Assembly (NCBI GenBank): GCA_003013855.2
Contig: ML058447.1
Span: forward strand, 4,898,001 to 4,962,000
Origin: Liriodendron chinense
Taxonomy: Eukaryota > Streptophyta > Magnoliopsida > Magnoliales > Magnoliaceae
Reading direction: 5' to 3'
Length of the DNA: 64,000 bases
The number at the start of each line of letters is the position of its first letter. Positions within the stretch are counted from its first letter, which is position 1. Positions 24,101 through 35,510 of this stretch are shown piece after piece. Position numbers and translations under genes: made by a program. A model generated the notes under the pieces. It saw only the letters and a program-made list of their open reading frames with translations. It was not told where the DNA came from and did not search any database.

Positions 24101-26104
24101 AGTCAATTATTTTTTCAAGTTTTTTAATATAGATCCAGGCTAGTTCAATATCTAACCACAAACCACTTCAGATGCAAGTTTATCCATGTAAGAGAAAAGA
24201 AAAGAAAAAAAACTACCCAAGTGATAAGTTTTGAGCGCATATAATTTGCTGGCTCTAAGTAAACTTTTAGGAGCAACTCTTACCCAGCCAGGGCAGCAGG
24301 GTCCCATGAAGAAGGAACTTCTCGCTTCACATGCTCATGCAATACTATATGGGATCTTGCTAGCTCAATATTGTAGAGTGTTATGAACCAACCATCAAAA
24401 GCAAGACTTTTGGTTGCAGCTATATCCTTCTGCCAGCAGCCCGAGAAAGAGAACATAGCATTGAATAGACCACATGGAATTTTACCAGATAAACCGAGTT
24501 CCTGATTGAATTGCTCAGACATCTGCATAAGCAGCCAATGTTAATAAACAAGGAGTGTGAAGTGATCAGCAATTTTTTCCCTTTAAACCATGGAAAACAA
24601 ATCAAGCCGACACAACAAACAAGCAGGAGAAGATTGTCAGGGAGGAGAATTGACTCAACCAAGTATATGTGGAACTTGGCTGAGTTGAATGAATCACTAA
24701 AACTGAAAATATAAAATGTATGGCAAGTCAGAAAATTTATTGTTATCTGCAACAATAGATATTCAAATGAGGACTTATTTGATCCTCTGGCCACATATGA
24801 CGCTTGATATGCAGAATTTTTAAATTGTACAGATGGCATACATTAACTCAAATTAAATGACTAAATTGTGGAGGTCACACTTGCTATTTCAGTCCCAAAA
24901 TCAGATTGTTTGAACAATCCCAATCTCTGATTTGTCGACACTTGTTTGCTATGTATAGTATGTACAACTATACGTATACAGTTATATATGTGAATCCTAT
25001 ACTCTAACAGTTTGTAGAAATATAACCACTGGATATTTTTCATTTATGACCATCCAATAAATTTCCACCAATCCAAATATCTGATAGTTGGATAACCAAA
25101 TCAGCGTAATTTTTGGTTCACAGTGCATCTAAACCTGGATTCATTATCTGGGCAGTCATTTGAATTACTTGTATTCCACGTATGCAATTCCCAAGTAATT
25201 TCTAAGTGCCTGTGTATCATCCATCACACTCTACCAGAGCAATAAAGCTCCTCTACTAAAATTGGAAATAATTGCGTGCGCACAGTGTGGACTGAGAATC
25301 AACATGCACCATCTCCCACCATCCAAAGGCGGGAATCCAAACTAGTTCCCATTTCGAACCATAATGCTGGATTCCTTCCCACAATCTTGGATTGCAGAAG
25401 ATATGCGCACGCTGAAGTGGACCCACAGAAAATAGGTCAAAATCAACACTGTCATCAAACATAGCTGTTGTGATTCTTGTAGGTGTACTAGCACTCAGAT
25501 ATCCCTATCAATGAAATCACAACCATAGAACAGTTATTGATTCCTATCAATTTAAAAATTCTTTCCTCTGCTTATTATCTTCCTCTTTATCCTCTTCTCC
25601 ATTACTCGTCGATATTGTATGGGAAATGATATCTACATACTCTGCTTTTGATCAACACACACCATTGGTCATTCTTTGGTAATAGATCACAATAAAGAGT
25701 ACTGTTCTAATACCAAAAGTAGTAAAAAGGGGTCTAATTATCGAAAGAAGCGGGTGTCGATTGGCACCGATATTTCCTCGCATCAAACCCAGAAGAACAA
25801 AAATAAAATAAAATATCTGGAAAAATACCTGGTGAAAGGAAAGGACGTCGGAACTGAACCTCGTCCTCTCTCCCTTATCGCATTTGATCAGCTTCGGCAC
25901 GTTTGGGACCATGATCCCGCCCGGGAAGACGAGGTCGCGAGCGGGCAGGGTGTTGTCGAGCTCGATCAGGCGCGACCCGGACGGGCCCGGCTTGCAGTAA
26001 GAGAGCCGGATGTCGGTTGTGGACAGATCGTAACCCAATCCAACGGCGGAGATTGCCTTCTCTGCAGCGGACTGCAGAGTCATTCGCGTATCATTAGACG
26101 TCAT
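15119..26104 (-). CDS. NSL1: MACPF-domain protein, NSL1-type; 7 exons with a frameshift in exon 5
   Basis: Plant MACPF proteins of the NSL1/CAD1 group restrain salicylate-dependent cell death; this one resembles NSL1 most. Exons: 26104-25829, 24522-24284, 22995-22791, 19687-19607, 19518-19334, 18096-17930, 15817-15119. All junctions are GT-AG and phases join except for one extra base in exon 5. Without that base the product is about 616 aa, close to NSL1. The N-terminus has the family block KCDKGERTRF. The MACPF signature YGTHVIVGVKMGG is at about residues 177-189. Later landmarks are QWLSTISQAPDVISMSFVP, FLEFQLPRQWAPVYG, RPVTGIRLYLEGK, SHVCTAPVQY and PGYWVVTGAKLCVEAGKI. The chosen start is M at 26104; an in-frame M at 26083 or an upstream one at 26239 is possible. 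The extra G at 19460-19461 shifts the frame before QWLSTIS, so the allele may be dead or this may be an assembly error. Confidence 0.88.
16423..16961 (+). mobile_element. Compact TRIM/SMART-like LTR element
   Basis: Two direct repeats (about 16423-16679 and 16729-16961) share gggcattttcacaccgggct through tggagcttttggtgagttgg and end in CA. Between them are only about 49 bases: a tRNA-iMet-like PBS (tagtatcaaagcggg, near 16683) and a purine run atcggggg just before the second repeat. This is the layout of a terminal-repeat retrotransposon in miniature. It lies in NSL1 intron 6. Confidence 0.7.
17636..17913. repeat. Tandem duplication in NSL1 intron 6
   Basis: caattcccaccaaatgttct to gatgagaattca occurs twice (from 17636 and from 17801, period about 165 bp) with a few substitutions. 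It lies just downstream of exon 6. Confidence 0.85.
19895..22419. mobile_element. PIF/Harbinger-like non-autonomous element, copy 2, in NSL1 intron 3
   Basis: Starts ggtgccgtttggtaaactg and ends in the complement of gggcctgtttggtat. Flanks are TAA (19892-19894) and TGA (22420-22422), a possible decayed TAA target. Subterminal regions match 9303-12000. The interior again holds foldback-core modules (about 20715-21100, 21290-21590, 21700-22135); the last ends with the same ggggccaaagaactttgtcatg motif as in copy 1. No transposase. Confidence 0.7.
23100..24180. other. NSL1 intron 2 sequence with a foldback remnant
   Basis: 23110-23440 has opposed 'ggccattgttcagtggtcc' and 'ctattggcccccct' ends like 53277-53572, probably another copy of that MITE. 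23800-24180 is repetitive (gagtcaa, aagtcaact) without a recognisable element. Confidence 0.4.
23535..23575. repeat. (CAA)n microsatellite
   Basis: CAA repeat with one impurity (caaaaacaac), inside NSL1 intron 2. Confidence 0.9.
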
Positions 26105-26305
26105 CTCTCTTTCTCTCTCAATGTGAGAGATTCTGAATTTTTCAAGGGTTTTGAAGGAGAGATGATAGAGGAGCAGGAGGCCATGGAAATGGTCTCTGGA
26201 GGACGATGCTCTCGCTTCCGCAGCTTCTTCGTTTTTCATTTGAAAGCTACTCCCGCTGGTGGTGGGCTACTAGTGACAAATGCAAGAGGTTTAAAATAAG
26301 AGAAA

Positions 26306-26662
26306 GCCATTAGATAATCTGGCAGCGTATGACGCTTGATACACAGGGACTTAGAAATTATTTATAAATTGAATACTTTGAAGCCAAAGTAATTCAAATC
26401 AAACTGTCCATGGTCCCAGATTAAGCAAAAAAATTACTTTTATTGGGCATTTATTGGACAGTTAAAAATGCAAATATCCTTCAAGCAAGTATTCACGAAT
26501 CAGCGGTTGGGATTGCTTAACCATTTTTATTTTGATACTTTCTAGAAATAGTAGGTTTCAAAATCAATTTTGTCCGTTTAATTTGATTCTATATATTCCA
26601 CGTGCACAAGTTCCGAGCGCATGCGTATCAAGCGTCATAATCTGCCAGAGTATCAAATAACT
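26306..26662. mobile_element. MITE with 'gacgcttgatac' inverted ends, NSL1 promoter
   Basis: The left end gataatctggcagcgtatga and the complement of the right end (gatactctggcagattatga), both running on into cgcttgatac, match over about 30 bases with 3 differences. No target duplication was found. Related sequence lies at 50910-51235 and a fragment at 24785. It sits about 200 bp upstream of the chosen NSL1 start. Confidence 0.7.
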
Positions 26663-26694
26663 CTCTCTAAACTAGAGATGGAATTGTGCATATT

Positions 26695-27003
26695 GTTACT
26701 CGGGTTTTCGGTTTCTGCAGGTGGGGAATACGGTTCTGTGATCCAGACCATTAGCACGATGGGTTTCATTGTGGACGGCCATTAAAATAAAGATATGATT
26801 GATCTGAAAATTTTAAGTCTTCCAATTTGTTTAATGAAAATGGACGGCCAAGGATGGATAAGCTGAAATTTTTTTTTAATATTGGCGGGTAGGATCTTTC
26901 AATTTAGGAGATATTTGGGGGTATGGGCAATCCTTAGTGGGCTGCGTCGGAGCAATGGTCTTTGATCACTGGACCATGGGCCCACCTGTACAGACTGAAA
27001 GTA
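26695..27003. mobile_element. MITE with 'cagtgatccagaccat' arms
   Basis: The left arm (ctgcaggtggg...gtgatccagaccatt) pairs with the right arm (ggtctttgatcactggacc...ccacctgtacag). Same type as 53277-53572. Ends approximate. Confidence 0.55.
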
Positions 27004-27252
27004 TCAAAACCCGATCACATCATTCGTTAGTTTAACACAAGAGGTCGTTTTCAGTCCCTCGCGTATTGACATCCGCCCTATGGTACATCCCCAGATAAAA
27101 CCCCATACGCAACGTACAAATGGGGAATCCGTAGGCAGTTTGGGACCATTAGATACGTTCCACCATGGTGCCATGTGCAAGAAGACATGCAGATTCGATG
27201 GAAGTGGCCTGACTTTGACTCTCATCCATCCATTTGCAGACACAGTGAAGCC

Positions 27253-27754
27253 GATTGCGTACTAAGTAAAATATGTGGGGCCCATTGTGATGTATTTGTA
27301 TTATCCACTCCGTACATCCATTTTAACAGATCATTTAGTACATGATCCTAAAATTGAAGCATATCCAATCCTCAATCGGACCACACCACACCACAGGAAA
27401 CAATGGAGATAATGACGTACACCGTTGAAGCCTTCCTAGGGCTCAAATTGATGTTTATTTGTCATCCAACCTGCTTATAACGGTCACAAAGACATGAATG
27501 AACGGAAAACAAAAATAACAGCTTGATCTAAAACTTCTGTGGTCCCCAAGAATTTTTCAACGGTAGGAATTCAATTCACACTATTTCCTATGGTATGGTC
27601 CACTTGAGCTTTGTATATGCTTCAATTATGGGCTAATTCTATAAAACGAGCTATTAAAACAGATAGACGGCGTGGATAAGACATATACATACAGGTGGGC
27701 CCCACAGAGTTTACACAGTACCCTATATCTTTATGAGCTACTCAGTACGCAATC
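27253..27754. mobile_element. Foldback MITE, 'gattgcgtactaagta' end type
   Basis: Ends gattgcgtactaagta and tactcagtacgcaatc are inverted (15 of 16). The arms continue through the shared core (gtggggcccattgtgatgta left, acaggtgggccccacagag right). About 502 bp, no reading frame. Confidence 0.8.
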
Positions 27755-28226
27755 TTGTTCCGGTGCTCGGGTCGAGTATAAAAACTGCTGGTAGTCTACG
27801 TGGCTACAGTAGTGCATGACCTACTGTATCATTTTTCTACCGAGAAGCGCGTGGTCCTTGAAAAGAGAGTTTCCAACGTAATTTCCTCTAAAATTCAAAA
27901 CAGCTGTTTGAGTTTCCAACTTAAGACGAGTTTAGTATGGACTAAGGTTTCATAATCGTTCATTTAAATTAAATGTCTAACTTATATTTTTTAAATTATT
28001 TTCTTGGGGCTGAGATGGGTCCATTCTCGGGCGGGTCAAAACAGATCGAGTTCAAAGGATGGGGTACGTACAGTGAGTCAAGCGGACCTGTGAATGAGTC
28101 CTGCGCTAAAGCCTTTTTAGTCATTTGGGTTGAACTTTTTGACCCAAGTCTACTCCACGCGTTCAAATACTTTTCGACGTGGACAGCGTAGGTCCAGTCG
28201 AAAGAAATTTCGAGTTGAATTGCGGA

Positions 28227-28780
28227 CGGGCGCGGATTTCCTGCGAAGCCTTGCGCAGTGATGTTTTTTTGATAAATCCACCCCGTTCATCTGTTTTGGG
28301 AGCTTATTGTAGGACATGAAAACAAAAATGAACTGGATACAAGGCTCAAGTGGGCCGAAAACGTGAGGATTGAACGTCCACCGTCGAAATATTTGTGGAG
28401 CCATAGGAGTTTCGAATGAGGATAATATTTGTATTTCCAGTTCATCCCATTAGTAGTGACGTTATGAATGGTATGAATGTCATATAAACATCACTGTGGA
28501 CCCAGGGAAGTTTCAACTGTAGTAATTTCCCTACCCACCGCGACCATGAACATATCATGGATGAGTCGGCTGTGACATGACGCTACGAGGAATGACTCGG
28601 CCCACACAGGAGCTTTGTGGGCCTGATGTATCTGTTTGATCCATATTATTCATCTGCTTTGTCAGATCATTTTATAATATTCTCTAAAAATGTAACAGAT
28701 ACAAAGCTCAATGAGACCACATTATTGAAACCTTCCTAGGCTCAAAGCGATGTTTATTTGCCATGGAATATGTTGATAGA
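28227..28780. mobile_element. Truncated foldback MITE fragments
   Basis: 28227-28560 starts with gggcgcggatttcctgcga, the end type of 48018-48621 and 60639-61158, but lacks the other arm. 28605-28780 is part of another foldback core. Confidence 0.6.
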
Positions 28781-30719
28781 TGACACCACATATTAACACT
28801 CTGATATGATAGGAAAGGTACTCACAGACTTGCAAGGCTATACTTAGAAGACGAGCTTCAGTTACACAAAACCTCTAAAGAACACATATAACCTAGCATA
28901 ATGCTGAAGTAATGATACACATCGAGACATGACTAGATATGATTGGCCACATGCATAAAAAACTTGTCAACAATATAGTTAGAAAAAAAGCCATCAGGAA
29001 ATATGATAACATATTGCTTAGTTTGCCTCGTCTTAAGTTAGAAGCATATTAAGCCAAGGCCACTAATTGATTGACCAATCAATCCTGAAAGCTAATGAAA
29101 CCATATACAATGTCACTTACTTATTTAAGTCTACAAAAGTAGTTGAGAATGAAGCACTTCGAGCCATTGTAAATCTAAACACAAAAATTCTTATTCAGCT
29201 CAATATTGCTTATCAAAGCTTTTTTGTCTATTGTGAATGACTATCTTAACTTAATTTAGCTTCTCTACTTTTGTCAAGTGCAACATTACAATAAATTTAG
29301 ATCAATTAGTGAAGCATTAGCTTAATTTTATTCACTTCTATCCAATGCATTGTTACAACATGTCAAAAGTAGTTTAATTTTTTGTTCACGACTTCATTGT
29401 TGGATTTCAAATACTTAAGCCCTTATCAGTGATTACTCTCAACTGTTTAGGTTTAGACGACTATCAACCATTTCTGGTCGCCTCACCCACTCAAATTGTC
29501 ATTGGTAATTTTCTTTCTTTATTTATTTGCTGATTATACAACATTCTTACCCATTTAAAAAATTGATTCTTAGGCTTACATTTCTTACTTATGAAGTATT
29601 TGGTTTGTTGATAAATGTTACAAATTTTCATTGTGAAAATAAAAAGTCATTGCTTCTAAGATTAAAAAAAAAAACTCATTACAGCGACCAACTCTCCTCT
29701 TCACCTATCGCCTGAATCCTGCTAAATCTATGAAAGAGTAGATGGCCAGTCTTAACTAATCTAGTCTTAAAGAGTTTATTTTGATGCCCGGAGTCACAAG
29801 GCATTTGGTTCCATTGGAGTCGCACTGGAGTCTGGCATACCGACACATACATAAATACAAGCACATGTACAATTGAATACCAACCAACCACTACAATGTG
29901 TTCATTTATCCGAATTGAAGCCATTGCTCTGACCTAGTTAAAGGGAATGCATAAGCTTGATCTAAAACTTGCCACTCAATAAGTTTTCAATGGTGGGTGA
30001 TCAATTCCCATTGTAAGGGTCACTTGAGCCTTGGATCTGCCTCATTTTGATGTCATGGACAGCATGAATAAAACACATACATAAAGGTGGGCCCCACAGA
30101 GCCCCTGCCTCAGTCTCGGCAGGAGCAGGACCCAAAAAATCAACGTAGTACGCATATCAAGCGTGTTGCATATATACATTGAACTTTAATTGATATAACT
30201 TTTCAACTGACCGTGTCAAAAAATATAACCCTTCTGATTGGCGGACCAATGTTATTTTTCGTCCATCACATTCACGTGATGTATCCAATCTGATGAATGG
30301 CCCATATCTCTAACATGTGCTGGCGCCTTGACACAAGAAGCGCCATTCACCTAATCAAGATTCTATCCAAGACTCAGACGTTTCAGATTGATCCACGTAA
30401 GAAGCAACCGGCGTATCTTATTCAAGTGTCTAATTCCAAACTCCAAAGAATAGAAAGAGTCTTTATTAATCATTTTAAAATACATTGCAAAAGCCATCGT
30501 TTGGAACGCGACGCCCCTTATTTAAATGGGCTGACTTGTAAGAGGCTGAATCATCTCCAATTTTTTAGAATAAGGGTACCCTACAACGCCATGCGTGACA
30601 AACGTTGTGATGTGTACATTTCATCTAATTCCTCCATCATGTGCACTACATCATGTTCCTCGTTGATTAAAAAAATCAGGCCAACCCAAAACTGAGGTTG
30701 ATGTACAATGTAAATCACA
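28781..30719. other. AT-rich intergenic DNA, no gene seen
   Basis: No coding pattern or clear element end. 29930-30110 is a short foldback-core fragment (ggtgggccccacagagccc). 30150-30230 has a fragment of the cgcatatcaagcgtg MITE type. Confidence 0.4.
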
Positions 30720-31325
30720 TTGTGTGGCCCACCAGAGATTTTGGAATGGACTAATTTCTTTTGGGTTCATACTAACCAAGGTGGGGGCATGTCTTGTGAA
30801 TTGATTGGATAATATATGTAAAATACAGTGGGCTCCATACACAAACTAAAAAGTTATAATGCTGGCGTACCTATCTCAACTCCATGCGGTGTGGCTCACC
30901 TATGTTTTGGATTAGATTGTTTTTGGGTTTTGTGGAGAACATTGTTAGAGTATAATTTTATTATAAATAAAAGAAGAAAGAGGGAAACCCTCTAATCCCT
31001 AATCTTTCCTACCCCACTTGGTGTGGCCCATTAGAGTTTTTGTAATGGACTAATTTTTTCTCTGGGTTCATACTAACCATGGTGGGGCGCGCATCTTATG
31101 AATTAATTGGATGATATATACGAAATGCAGTGCTTCCATACACAATCTGAAAAGTAATAATGTTGGTGTACCTATCTCAATTTAATGCAGCGTGGCCCGC
31201 CTATGTTCTGCATAAGGTTGTTTTTGGGTTTGGGGAGAACATTGTTAGAGTACAATTTCATCATTATTTTGATATAAATAAGAGGGGAGAAAAGGTAAAG
31301 CCTTAAATCTCCAATTTTTCCTACT
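30720..31325. repeat. Tandem direct repeat, period about 305 bp
   Basis: Two adjacent copies share gtgtggccca, ggttcatactaacca, gtacctatctcaa, ggagaacattgttagagta and a TATA-like tataaataa near their ends. They are about 85-90% identical by eye. The unit could be part of an LTR; no element ends were found. Confidence 0.75.
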
Positions 31326-31541
31326 TTACAATGTACAATGAGCATTGGGCAACTATATGTTGAGTAAAAGGCAGACAATTACTGCTTGATACTCAGTTGA
31401 AGTTGAATATTGATGTGGTGAGTATTTCTGATTGTGGTCTTTTTTTGGTGATCTGGGCATTATGATCTGATAATTTATTCTAATGTTCAATGCTGTTTTA
31501 CGTGAACTGTTAAAACACACACAAACACACACATATGAGGA

Positions 31542-31909
31542 ATGCTCACCTACGTATTTCACTCAGGAGAACTCGTGAGCACTTTTTCATGGCTCTTTGC
31601 ACATGATGTGAGTCCAAAATTTAAGCTATCCACGTGATGTAGCACCCCAAAATACCCCCAGGGCCCATATTTCAACTTGTTCTAGAACTTTGGTGGGCCA
31701 TGAAAGAAGGAAACAGTTTCCTCCCTTGATTTGCCTCTTGCTTTCTGCTGCGGCTCACCAAAGTTTTGGATAGGTTGAAAGATGGGTCTTAGAGGTTTTT
31801 TGGGGTGCTGCATCACATGGACGGCTCAAATTTTTAACTGACATCATATGTGATGAGCCACGAAAAAGTGCTCACGAGTCTCTCTTGAGAGAAGTGCTCA
31901 GGTGAGCAT
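31542..31909. mobile_element. Foldback MITE, 'atgctcacc' end type
   Basis: The ends atgctcacc and ggtgagcat are inverted and the arms pair for about 110 bp (tcgtgagcactttttca and its complement tgaaaaagtgctcacga-type right arm). The internal loop is short. It is followed directly by a (TC)n(TA)n tract. Confidence 0.8.
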
Positions 31910-31913
31910 CCCC

Positions 31914-31974
<61 letters not shown>
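31914..31974. repeat. (TC)n(TA)n compound microsatellite
   Basis: Clean TC run passing into a TA run of about 36 bases. Confidence 0.95.
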
Positions 31975-31976
<2 letters not shown>

Positions 31977-32601
31977 CAGGGTATTCAGGCCTTTTAAAGC
32001 ACCTGACTAGATTTTCAACTAGGTCTCCAAAGGAAGCACCCTTTGAGAGAAGTAAGAATCTCATGTCGTCTAGGATATTTTCAAAGTTGTTCATTGTTCT
32101 TGCTTATCTTTTATTTTGTTTTAAGATGAGTATAATGAAAATTTATATTTCAGCTTAAGAGAGGGTGTTGGCAGCAGTGCAGCTCTTTTACCGAGGTTAC
32201 AGTACACTTAGGCTGCGTGTGAAAATAATATTAATGAAATAATATTGGCAATCACAAAGATGGTCAAAATCATCCTTGAAAAAATAGTCCTGACTACCTG
32301 TTGAGTTGTCTATTTGTTGAGGACCATGGTGGGTCTCTTCTAGTTCTAAAGCATCACTCTCATTGAACCATCTAACAATTCCATCCATGAGAAATAGGAG
32401 GTTAGGAAAGAAGGGAATCTACTGATAGATTAAATAGTCTAGTCACATGATATCCCATGCATCTTTTTCTTACAGGTGGGACTGTTTTGGTGATTCAAGC
32501 CTTTTGAAAGTGGATTGCCCGGTAGTTCCTTTGGTTGGAAGCAAGGTGGGGCCATCATGATGTTTTGTGAAAAAAATCAACGGGAGTGAATTAGGCGTTA
32601 C

Positions 32602-32710
32602 CACTATAACAAATCAGACTTTTTGCTATGAATTTTTTGACCGATGAATTAATTATTTACTATGACTTTTCAAACCGTTACAAATAGCCAACTATTTTTT
32701 TGAAAAATCT
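32602..32710. mobile_element. Possible CACTA transposon end fragment
   Basis: Begins cactataacaaatcagactt, then gctatgaattttttgaccg, resembling plant CACTA termini (CACTACAA... with a short subterminal repeat). The other end was not found. Confidence 0.35.
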
Positions 32711-32719
32711 TCAAGAACA

Positions 32720-33150
32720 ACATAGTAAGTGTTATTGTATATCCATGTTGTCTATACGTTTCTCCGGCCCAAATTAGTATGGAGTTGTAAACATCAAGCA
32801 GATCCAAATCTCAAGTAGACGATTCCAATGGAAACAGTGTTGATTGAGTGCCCCCACCATTAAAAATTCTAAAGAGGCCAATGTACGGTTTTGGTAATGT
32901 TTATTTGCCATCCAATTTGTTGATAATGTCAAGAAGGTATGGATTAAGGGAAAATATAAAGATAAGCTTGATCCAAAAAATTTGTGGCCCACCAAAAGCT
33001 TTTAATGGCCATTGATCATCATTGTTTCCAGTGAGATGGTCCACCTGAGATTTGAATATTCTTATGGCTTGGGATCAAGTCCCAAAATGATATGAAAAAA
33101 CAGATAGACGGCCTGGACATATAAAATATACATCAAGATGGCCCCGCATG
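32720..33150. mobile_element. Decayed foldback-core element
   Basis: Opposed arms (tgtatatccatgttgtctat left, gacggcctggacatataaa right) around the usual core (aaacagtgttgattgag, tttatttgccatccaat). Outer ends unclear. Confidence 0.5.
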
Positions 33151-33597
33151 GTTAGGGTAACACCCACCAAGCTTTTCCCTGGGTAACAGCTGATCCGCTC
33201 TCGAAGACCACACCTTTTGTCCCTTTTGCTGACATGCCTGAAAGAGACGTATCGAAAACTCAAGCGAGCCACAGACATACTGAGGAGGGAAATGTCGGCC
33301 GTTGGAACCTTTCCAAGGTCCACAGAGATGTTCATATGCCATCCGCACCGTTCATAAGGTCGTTCCCACTGGTACGAAGCTTATGTGGCCCCACAAATGT
33401 TTCAGTGATAGGCATTCAAGTTCCATTGTTTCTTGTTGTATGGCCACTTGAATTTTTATCTACTTATTTTTGGGCTCATGTCCTAACATGTGCGGGCAAA
33501 ACTGATGAACAGGGTAGATTTCTCACAAACATCGTGGTGGGCCTCACCTAGCTTCTCATCGGGGGAAGAACTTCCTCCGGTCGGGGCGTCGAAGAGA
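33151..33597. mobile_element. Decayed foldback-core element
   Basis: 33290-33560 carries core pieces (ccacagagatgttcatatgcc, ggttcaagtt-like and catcgtggtgggcctcacc). Arms are degenerate and no gene is seen. Confidence 0.4.
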
Positions 33598-34383
33598 AAA
33601 GTTTTGCTCCACCCACGAGTTAGCTATGCTAGCTACACCTGGTGTAGCAATGACCCCAACTTGGTGTATGTGTTGTATCCATGCGGTCCATTCATTTGGC
33701 AAGATCATTTTTGGGCATGACACAAAAAATGAGGCAGGTGTAAAGCTGAAGTTGATCTCAAAAAGTTTTTAATAGTTGGCATTCAATCCCCACCATTTTC
33801 CTGTGCTAGGTCAGTTGTTGATTCAATTTGTCTCATTTTTTGTGTCATGCCCTGAAACGATCTCACCAAATGGATGAACCGAGTGGATACAACAAATACA
33901 TCATGATGGGGGTAATTTCTAGGAAGCAGAATGCGTATTGAGTAACTTCGCATGTTCTGTGGGCCCAGTGATTTATATATTTCATCCACTCCGTCCATCC
34001 ATCTTAACAGAAAAGTTTAGGTATAGTGCCAAAAAAATGAAGCATATCAATATCTAAAGGATGTTTGACATTGAAAATTTTTTGGAGGACAGAAGTTTTG
34101 GATCAAGCTGATATTTGTGTTTTCCCTTCATCCATATCCAAGTGATCTTATGAACAGGTTGGATGACAAATAAACATCACCGTAGGGCCTGGGAAGGTTT
34201 CAACGATGGAAATCATTATTCCCACTGTTTTCCGTGGCATGGTCCACTTGAGATTTGGGTATGCTTAAATTTTGGGCTCAACCACTAAAATGAGCGGAAA
34301 AACATATGGCCGCAATCCGATTCCTAATTTCTACACCTGGTGTAGCTACCGTAGCTAACTCGGTGGGTGTAGCAAAATTTTTC
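33598..34383. mobile_element. Foldback MITE of the 'tttgctacaccc' type, split by another MITE
   Basis: Left end gttttgctccacccacgag and right end ctcggtgggtgtagcaaaat pair like the 8258-8635 element, but the element is twice as long because a second MITE (33921-34323) sits in its right half. Confidence 0.7.
33921..34323. mobile_element. MITE nested in 33598-34383, with 9-bp target duplication
   Basis: Ends aggaagcagaatgcgta and the complement of ggaatcggattgcggc. Flanks gtaatttct (33912-33920) and ctaatttct (34324-34332) match 8 of 9. It is the gaagcggattgcgt family, with a foldback core inside. Confidence 0.7.
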
Positions 34384-35024
34384 TCGGCGGCGAGCAATCC
34401 GCGTCCAAACCGTCGGTACGATCTGAACTCAATGTTATGGATAAATAACGACCCAAAATTTTGCCGAGAAGATGATCTTATCCGTCCCATCTCTGGCAGT
34501 TATTTTGGACCGTTGTTTTGGGTCAGAATCTTATGATCCAAGATCTATTTTAGGCACGACCAGCCTATCATTGGTTTCTTCGTATCAACAGGCCTCATAT
34601 GCCCAACCTGGTGCACCAGTACAAAATTCACGTTCGGTGCATCAGGACCCTTCAATTCCTCTGTCGTCTTTGAAGAAAATGAAAGCAGCTACTGTCGTTA
34701 CGTGTCTGGGGTTTCTCCGTAATCTGGACCGTTCAAACTGTTGTAAATCATGCATAAGTCAAACAACGCTCGATTGGACGGACTTTTGCTCGTTGACGTG
34801 GACAACCACTCCTTTCTTAAACCGTCTATTTCGGGGCCAGGAATTTGATTAGATGCTTTACTTTAGTTTATTATTATTAATTTTTTTCGAAGGCGACTTA
34901 CAGCCAGCCCTTTGTGAGGTCAGTCAGATGATGAGACGGATGAAATGCACCAATCACGACTAAGTCTTATTCTCTCTTGAACGAGACTAATCGGACGCGC
35001 TGCCAAATCCTTTAGTAAGAAGTT
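34384..35024. other. Intergenic, no gene seen
   Basis: Mixed-composition DNA without a recognised element or a supported coding region. Confidence 0.4.
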
Positions 35025-35510
35025 CTAGGTGGGGTCCACCGTGATGTTTGTAGGGCATCCACTCTGTCCATCCGTTTTTAAAGTTCATTTTAAGATAATT
35101 GATAAGAAATGAGATGGATCCAAAACTCAAGTGTGCCACATGAGAGGAAACAGTGGGGATTCAATGACCACCGTTGAAAAATTCATGCAGCCACAAAAGT
35201 TTCGCATCAGGCTATTTTTTCTTTTTTTTTTGTAATTTCACTTCATCCCGGTGGGAATGACCATAAACATCAAGGTGGAGCCCAAAAAGGATTCGATGGT
35301 AGAAAACTCTTTCCCCAATTTCCCCTCTCATATGGCCCACTTGAGTTTTGGATCCGTCTATATTTGCTCACGCCCTAAAATAATCTCAAAAAACGTATAA
35401 ATGGTGTGTATTTCTCACATACACCTCACCTAGCATACCAGTGAGGAAACTTCCTGGAAAGGCTTTGCGGCAGGAAACCCACGTCCGTACTAATCTTGTA
35501 ACTGCATTTC
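35025..35510. mobile_element. Decayed foldback MITE, 'ggaaacttcctg' end type
   Basis: The core arms ctaggtggggtccaccgtgat and a right part ending ggaaacttcctggaaagg, then gaaacccacgtcc, resemble the 48018-48621 family. The left outer end is lost. Confidence 0.55.

Noticed and set aside
24420..24839. 139-codon minus frame
   Set aside because: It overlaps NSL1 exon 2 in another frame and is intronic elsewhere.
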